From Gordius sp. MW1 (taxonomy: Eukaryota; Nematomorpha; Gordioida; Gordea; Gordiidae), in contig OZ038526.1 of NCBI GenBank assembly GCA_964036665.1, forward strand, positions 31,682,001 to 31,746,000: DNA of 64,000 bases, read 5' to 3'. The notes below the pieces were generated by a model. The model saw only the letters and a program-made list of their open reading frames with translations, made no database searches and had not been told where the DNA came from. Positions within the stretch are counted from its first letter, which is position 1. Each line of letters starts with the position of its first letter. Position numbers and translations under genes: made by a program. Of the stretch, positions 57,900 to 64,000 are shown one piece after another.

Positions 57900-59340
57900 A
57901 AGACAAGTTGTCATGTAGTTTGTCCAACTATGGTTGTTGAACCGTCATGGGCTTTAAAATGCCACAAGAGTTGGGGACGTTTTCCTCCAAATTCTATGTT
58001 GCATAGTAAGGCACGACCTTGCAGAACCTGATTTTATTGTGCGGTTGAGGCTGGCCGCTCAGATTGTGGTGTAAGAAGTTTTAAACGATATAATATGTGA
58101 GAAATTATAAAAATCTATTTTTGAGAAAGAGTTCGATTTAGGATCTAAGTTTGGATAATTCCAATTTACCGCGATGGTGTAAATAATGTTTCTATTTGAA
58201 CCAACTAGAGGTGAAATTAAACGTATAAAAGGTTTGTAATAGTGTTGTAAAAACGGCTGGGTTTAATTAATCGACTTTAGGTTCAACTAAGAATAAACGG
58301 TCGATTCTGGTCTGTTTTCCAAATTTTGACTAAGCTTAGAGGTCGCTAAGATAAGCAGACCAAAAACCTCTGGTCTGTTTACGTTTAGGCGATTAAAACC
58401 AAAGATCGACCAAACAAAACCCAGCCGTTTTTACAACATTAGTTTGTAATCTACACATTTTTGGTTTAATATGGCCATCTTCGTCTGGGTTGGAGTAGTG
58501 GAGTAACCAATTTGAACAAGTTAAGTAATTAGATATAATAATTTACAATTGGTTATTAAATTTCTATCCAATTAACGCAAACGTGGGATGTTCGAAAATA
58601 GAGGAATATTTTATATTAATCAAAACCAAAGCTCGTTCGCATCGGAGGCCACAATATACTTAGGGGTTTAAGCAGAGTGTTATATATAATCAAATCATTC
58701 CTCCTGCCAATGAATCCATTGTTCGATTCAAGTTGTATAGGTAGGATTAAGCTAAAATATTGGCGATAGGCTGGTGCAATTGTTGGATATAACGTAGTAT
58801 TTGTTCAATAGAATTGATGTGGTTGAAATAGTTGGTGATGTTATTATTATTTTAATCTGTTCGTTAACGTATTGTAAAAGGGGGAATATATTTTATTTAA
58901 TCAAAATTATATTAGTGATAACGAATATATAATCGCGCATTTATATATCAGTAGTTAAAAAAACATTCAAATTAAAGTTATTTCTCTTCGTTTATTCTAT
59001 CTCTTTCACCTGTGCGTATCTTTAACAAATTTCTTTTAAGGTAAATGAATTTGTTTCGCTACAAACGTTACGAGTTTAGGGGAAAGTTTTATAAAACAAA
59101 CTTGGATGGCATTAGAACTAAGGTTTTAAATGCAATAAAAATAGTCATGGCTTCTTACAGTCCCACCTTTTATTATAATATTCCATTTTCGAGTGTGGTT
59201 TCATTTTGTAGCCACTTGTATCGTCCTTACTTGAATTGCAATATTAAGGTCTATTTTACTAAAGTTCTGTTTAAGCCAATTCCCTTTAAAAATATTCAAC
59301 TTCAATTTACGCATAGATTAGATGCCTTTTTCAAATGAAT
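57900..59340. repeat. 3' flank of copy C, homologous to 36.9-38.1 kb
   Basis: Non-coding sequence matching the flank of copy B in order, ending with GCCACTTGTATCGTCCTTA near 59.21 kb. A hAT-like MITE at 58240 is inserted in this copy only. Confidence 0.65.
58240..58441. mobile_element. hAT-like MITE with exact 8-bp target duplication
   Basis: TAGTGTTGTAAAAACGGC to GCCGTTTTTACAACATTA (202 bp), flanked by GTTTGTAA at 58232-58239 and 58442-58449. Inverted arms and family sequence as in the intron 6 copies. Confidence 0.95.
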
Positions 59341-59573
59341 AAAGCCTATAATATATTTAAGATATTTTATATCTGCTTTTACCCATCTTCATCAATTTTC
59401 CTTTCACTTAAATTCTACATAAGTTACCGCCGAGTCTATTTTTTATTCCACTAATGCACTTTTACCGAATAATTCAAATGTCGTAACAAGACGTAAGAAC
59501 GATTACAATTAATTTTAAACATTAAGATGATTTTTTAAGGCAAGAGCGCAAATTTATGACTAATATTAATTAC

Positions 59574-60678
59574 TAGAGTTGTTAAATTGCTCGCGTGAGC
59601 GACCCTGACTATGTGCTTTGCTCGAGCACGCACACTTAGCTGTTTAATATTCGCGTTAGCACACTGAGTGCCCGCCTTTCGGTACACTAGAGAGAACAGT
59701 ATCATATATACTAGAGCAGCGAGTAGAAACAGCAAAATCTGTGTAAGCAGTGAGCAGATTGCCCGAGCAGAAACTCGAGCAGATAGCAGATATAATTTAT
59801 ACGAGTTAGTAATTTTGAATATTTGCTCATATTCTAATCATAAGAAAATTAATAACTTTGCCCCCGCCCGACTTTTTTGTCCCGGTGGTTTGCCCCTCAC
59901 TCTTTTTTACCCTCTCTGACCCGGGGGGGGGAGGGTGATTTGCCCCCCCCCCTTTTCACCATCGTTCTCACCCGAGAAAAGGGGAGGGGGAAGGTGTGAT
60001 TTGCTCCCCTCTCTTTTTCCCCTCTTCCTTACACGGGGGGGGCTGATTTTCCCACCCCCTTTTTACCCTCTTTCTCACCAGAGGGGGGGGGGTAATTTGC
60101 CCCTCTCTATTTTACCCTCTTCTTCACCCGGGAGGGGGGTGATTCCCCCCCCCCCCCTTGTTGCCCTATCAATCACTAAGAGGGGAGATTTACCCCCGCC
60201 TTTTACCCTCTCACTCATCCAAAGGGGAAGGGAAGAGGGTAAAAAGGAGGGGGGCGGGGGCAAATCACCTCCCCCTGGTGAGAAAGAGGATGGGATTAAA
60301 CTACTCCCCCCGGGTAAGAAAGAGGGGAAAAGGGGCCCCCGTAAAAAAGAATGTAAAAGGGGGGGGGGGTGCAAACCAACGGGTCAAAAAAGGGGGGGGG
60401 GATTAAATTTTTAATTTATTTATGTTATATATTATGAGCAAACATTTAAAGTTACAACTCTTAGCAATTATATCTGGTATCTGCTCGGGTTTCTGTAGGG
60501 GCAACTGCTCAATGGTTGAACAGATTTTGCTGTTTCTACTCGCTGCTTGAGCATTTTTCTGTGCTAATGTTCTACCTACCGCACCGAACAGCAAGCACTC
60601 ATTGTGCTAACACGCATAAACAGCTCAGTATGCGTGCTCGCGTTTGGAGCTGGAGCAAGTTAGCAATATAACAACTAT
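59574..60678. mobile_element. Element with ~270-bp inverted repeats, 9-bp target duplication and palindromic GC core
   Basis: The left arm (about 59577-59850) and right arm (about 60420-60676) are inverted copies, e.g. GCGAGTAGAAACAGCAAAAT at about 59718 and its complement at about 60525. ATTAATTAC flanks it at 59565-59573 and 60679-60687. Long arms with a 9-bp duplication resemble Mutator-like elements. The core (59870-60410) has about seven units of 45-60 bp rich in C/T (TTTGCCCC...TTTTACCCTCT...CACC then a G run), switching to the complementary G/A-rich form after about 60225. No transposase; open frames across the core are composition artefacts. Confidence 0.8.
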
Positions 60679-60689
60679 ATTAATTACGT

Positions 60690-62138
60690 AAGTAAACTCG
60701 TCGGGTACCAAAGTCTCCTTACGCATAACCTAATGATATAGCCAATGTATTAGACTAAAATATAAAAGTTGCGCCCATCATATTTCTTGTTAAAACATAG
60801 TGGAAAAACCATATACATGATGCGCCACAAAGGCTTTCGCACATTTATAGATTACTTCTCTTTATGATTTCCCCGCCAATATTAAATATTTTAAAAAAGT
60901 CTACGTACTTTTTTGGCCTATTGATTTTTTGTCGCTTGAGATTTAAATCGTGATATTTTATGTCGCTGATACGCAGAAGTGTTAAAAACCAAATTGATTA
61001 AAAAGCCAAAGGCGTGACGTTCCGGTTCCGATTTGATATTGAAATCGTTTGCGCTGATTGGCATGCTGCCTAAGTTTAATGTGGCTGTTTGCAGTTAATG
61101 TGGGCAGACAATTTAATTCGCTTTAGGTGAAGGATTAAAATGTTAGAGATGCTCGCTATCAGAAATTAATGATTTATGCTATGCATATGTTTTAGTTCAA
61201 TTTTGAGTGGGATGGTGGCTTGCTAAACAAAATACCATCCAAGTTTACTCTAAATACTTCAGCTGTTTTTTTATACAATTTTCCATATAAAGTAATTTAA
61301 GATAAACCTTAAGAGGGCTAAATTTAAGTTTGCGAATTTCTAACACTGGTCTAGCCCAAAATTGCATCCGAATGTAAAGGTGACCAAGCTAATGGTGACC
61401 TAGATTTAGTCACATTAAAAAATAAATATCAAAATGAATACTTAAGACTCGTGGTAAAATTTGATAAGATATTTACAATGTTCCAGTACATCCCTGGGAA
61501 AGATTTCACTTAGATTAAGCGGGACCAGTAAAGGCGTATTACAAAAAAGTGGTTTGCATGTTATTGAACAATGCGGCTAGATTAATTTATAGAATAATAC
61601 ATAAAATCGACTCCATATCATTCCATCACCAATGGATTGGTAGTGAGGGGTTTGAGACATTAAAAAAATGGTATGATGCCACGCATTATAAAAAAGGGTA
61701 TTTTAATTATGTAATGGCAGAGGTTCTTATGTCTTATTAAATGAGTACGCTAAAGTGGACAAATGAAAACTTCGTATTTTCATTTAAAAGAAAAGTTGAA
61801 AAAATCAGCAAGGTTAACAAAGAAAAAACGTAATCAAGCTTTAAAGTCGTGAGAGTTTAAATTGAAACAACACGTCTGGATACGAATTAAGTTTAGGATA
61901 GCGAGAGAAGTATGGTATCACGGACAAGCTCTGCGTCATGTAAGATAATGTCCCGACAAACATCTGCCTTAGGATAACCTTCTACTTCAAATTAAATTTT
62001 AAATTTTGGCAAGACCATGGCTACGGTTAGATTATCTAAAAACTCTATGTCTGCGACCGCATTAAGTGCTATAGATATCGTGTGTTCGTAACGAATTGAT
62101 AGAAAATTGGCGGTTATTCATTCATTGTACTATCAATC
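60690..62138. other. Non-coding region between the duplication and KIN17
   Basis: The first 220 bp match 40.13-40.39 kb. A 63-codon open stretch (61549-61740, with LLNNAARLIY and WIGSEGFETLKKW) has the look of a retroelement Gag remnant, but I cannot assign it. The last 200 bp before 62139 should contain the KIN17 promoter; no clear motif was found. Confidence 0.4.
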
Positions 62139-64000
62139 ATGGTGAAAGAAAAGGGTGGTTTCTTAACTCCTAAAGCCATAGGCAACAGAATAAAAGCTAA
62201 AGGTCTTCAAAAATTAAGATGGTATTGCCAAATGTGTGAAAAACAATGTAGGGATGAAAATGGTTTTAAGTGTCATACAATGTCAGAGAGTCATCAAAGA
62301 CAATTATTGCTGGTAAACAATTTTACTATAATCAATATGTATTGCAATTTAAGGTAGCAGAAAATCCTCACCAATTTGTCAGCTCGTTTTCGCAAGAATT
62401 TAAGACAACTTTCTTAGATACACTTAAAAGAAGGTTTGGAACAAAACGTGTTCAAGCTAATGTTGTATACCAGGAATATATTAGTGACAAACACCATTTA
62501 CACATGAATGCTACTCAGTGGACTACACTTACTGGATTTGTTAGGTGGCTTGGGAAACATGGTTAGTATTCAAGCTCAAAATTTATTTATTTATTACCAA
62601 AAAATTATTAAAGATTTTACCACCAAATGTGTTTTGCTTAATTAAAGTATTATTTTTTAATGGGATATTTAACCGTGTTTTTCAATTCAGGACATTGTCA
62701 CGTAGATCACACCGAAAAGGGTTGGTTTATGACTTATATAGATAGAGACCCTGAAACAATTAGAAAAATGGAAGCTATAAAGAAAAAAGAAAAAATGGAT
62801 GTGGACGATACTGAATTATCATTTAAAATTATTGAAGTAAAGCTGTAAGCTTATCAGTATTATTTTAAAAGTAGGTTTCCCGTTTTTCCACCTTAAAAAG
62901 GCTTTACATAGGATTTCTACTTAAAATATTTTTTCCACAATTTAGGGCTCTTTTTTTACCATTCTTATATAAAAATGACAATTTTGTTATATATTATTTG
63001 ACACATTTTAGATTCCTTTTAATAATATGTTAGTGAGTATTTATGTCATAAGGTATAGGAGAGTGGCAATAAAATCTAAACAATTATTTTAGTGTTATAT
63101 AGAAATGTTCTATATGCTTAAATCTTATCTTATGATTTTTAACATAATGTTAACAAGTTTAAGTTGGTAATAAAATAATAATAAATTTTCTGGGCAATTT
63201 TAACAATGATTAAATATGTTAGCACTCACGGGCATCGACAGGATATAGAATAAAATTATACTCGAGTTGGCATAATTCGCGTTTAAATTTTTTAACATAG
63301 CCTTTTTACAAATTTTAATAAAGTTCCATAAATATGAAACGGTTAGTATTTTATTCATATGTATAGGACATAACAAATGAGCAAATTTTATCAATTATAT
63401 TTCAGAAACAAATAGCACTAGACAAAAACAAGGATGAGAACGATCCACTTGAAAGTCAATTAGATGACCTGCCAAGTACTGAAACTACTGTTAATACAAA
63501 CGATGCGCACGAGCTTAAACGAGGGATCGAGCCAGAGAAGGAAGGGGAAAAGATTAAAATCTCTTTCACAAAAACTAGTAACATATTTAATTAATTTTTT
63601 TTGTGTGGTCTATAAAATACAAAGCTTTACTTTAATATAGAATCCGACCAAGCCTATGATAAAATTACTATAACATCGCTGGCAAAAATGATTTCGAAAA
63701 AGATTCCGGCCGACATCAAAGATAATAAGTAAGTAATTTTCATATATGTATTGGATGGCTATAGCTTTTTATCTTTTAAAGTTGGAAAATCTTCTACTCC
63801 TTAATAAAAAATTTATTAAAACGATATGAAAAAATTACCATCATGACTAAAAAATATTAATCTTTAAGTTTAATTCCAAATTATGACTCTTTTAAAAACT
63901 GTAATATTATTGTGTACTTATTAATTATACGCGATATTTTGTTGAACAGACATGACAAACCCAAGGAAATTGTCGGGGGCAAACGAAAACGGGTGGAAGA
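62139..64000 (+). CDS. KIN17: KIN17 DNA/RNA-binding zinc-finger protein, 5' part (runs off the window)
   Basis: Exons: 62139-62312, 62354-62561, 62691-62836, 63406-63577, 63641-63728 and 63950 to beyond 64000; all GT-AG with matching phases. The start reads MVKEKGGFLTPKAIGNRIKA..., then LRWYCQMCEKQCRDENGFKC and H-x5-H, the single C2H2-type zinc finger of KIN17 (C29, C32). Exon 2 and exon 3 give the winged-helix region: RRFGTKRV, YISDKHHLHMNATQW, then GWFMTYIDRDPETIR. Exons 4-6 are acidic and lysine-rich (GGKRKRVE at the edge), as in the middle of KIN17. The family acts in nuclear DNA repair/replication and pre-mRNA processing. The first intron is only 41 nt (62313-62353). The C-terminal tandem SH3-like part lies outside the window. 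No lesion is seen. Confidence 0.93.

Noticed and set aside
59935-60414. 159-codon and other open frames in the GC-rich core
   Set aside because: G- and C-run composition without stops on both strands; no protein-like pattern, and the block is the core of an inverted-repeat element.

Overview
The window looks like an AT-rich nuclear segment from an invertebrate animal. Genes are split by short AT-rich introns (one KIN17 intron is only 41 nt), the recognisable genes are eukaryotic (M13/neprilysin peptidases, KIN17, topoisomerase III-beta), and most of the rest is transposable elements: Ty3/Gypsy, RLE-type and RTE-like LINEs, Helitron, and hAT-like and other inverted-repeat elements. I cannot name the species. 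No tRNA, rRNA, CRISPR or operon was seen.

Layout. 1-1.2 kb: a promoter-like stretch with two TCACGTGA palindromes and CCAAT boxes before a possible short first exon. 1.2-5.5 kb: a decayed minus-strand Gypsy element in which the middle of pol (reverse transcriptase to integrase) is replaced by an intronless hnRNP (Squid/hnRNP A-B-like) sequence; a 5'-truncated LINE is inserted in it on the plus strand. 6.8-15.7 kb: M13 peptidase copy A (exons 1-7 only, broken), with a structurally intact Gypsy element with identical LTRs in its intron 6. 15.9-22.6 kb: a Helitron helicase relic (minus) and the 3' half of a TOP3B-like gene (plus, broken). 24.2-36.6 kb: M13 copy B, all 18 exons recognisable, with a lost splice acceptor and a 28-bp deletion near the C-terminus; its intron 6 carries an RTE-like LINE. 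38.1-39.8 kb: an RLE-type LINE fragment with a 34-nt poly(A). 41.1-45.4 kb: a third, decayed Gypsy element of the same family as the 10.5-kb one. 47.5-54.8 kb: M13 copy C, 18 exons joining in frame to a secreted 754-residue peptidase with all expected catalytic residues. 53-61 kb: several inverted-repeat elements, one with a GC-rich palindromic core. 62.1-64 kb: the 5' part of a KIN17 gene running off the window.

The three M13 copies come from segmental duplication. They share exon lengths, upstream sequence, a hAT-like insertion in intron 6 (with its target duplication) and, for B and C, one in intron 13 plus more than 1 kb of 3' flank. Only C looks functional. Elements found in a single copy post-date the duplication or were lost from the others. 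The most unusual object is the Gypsy-hnRNP chimera, which reads in frame from reverse transcriptase into the hnRNP and shows no poly(A) at its far junction, as expected from capture of a host mRNA by template switching.
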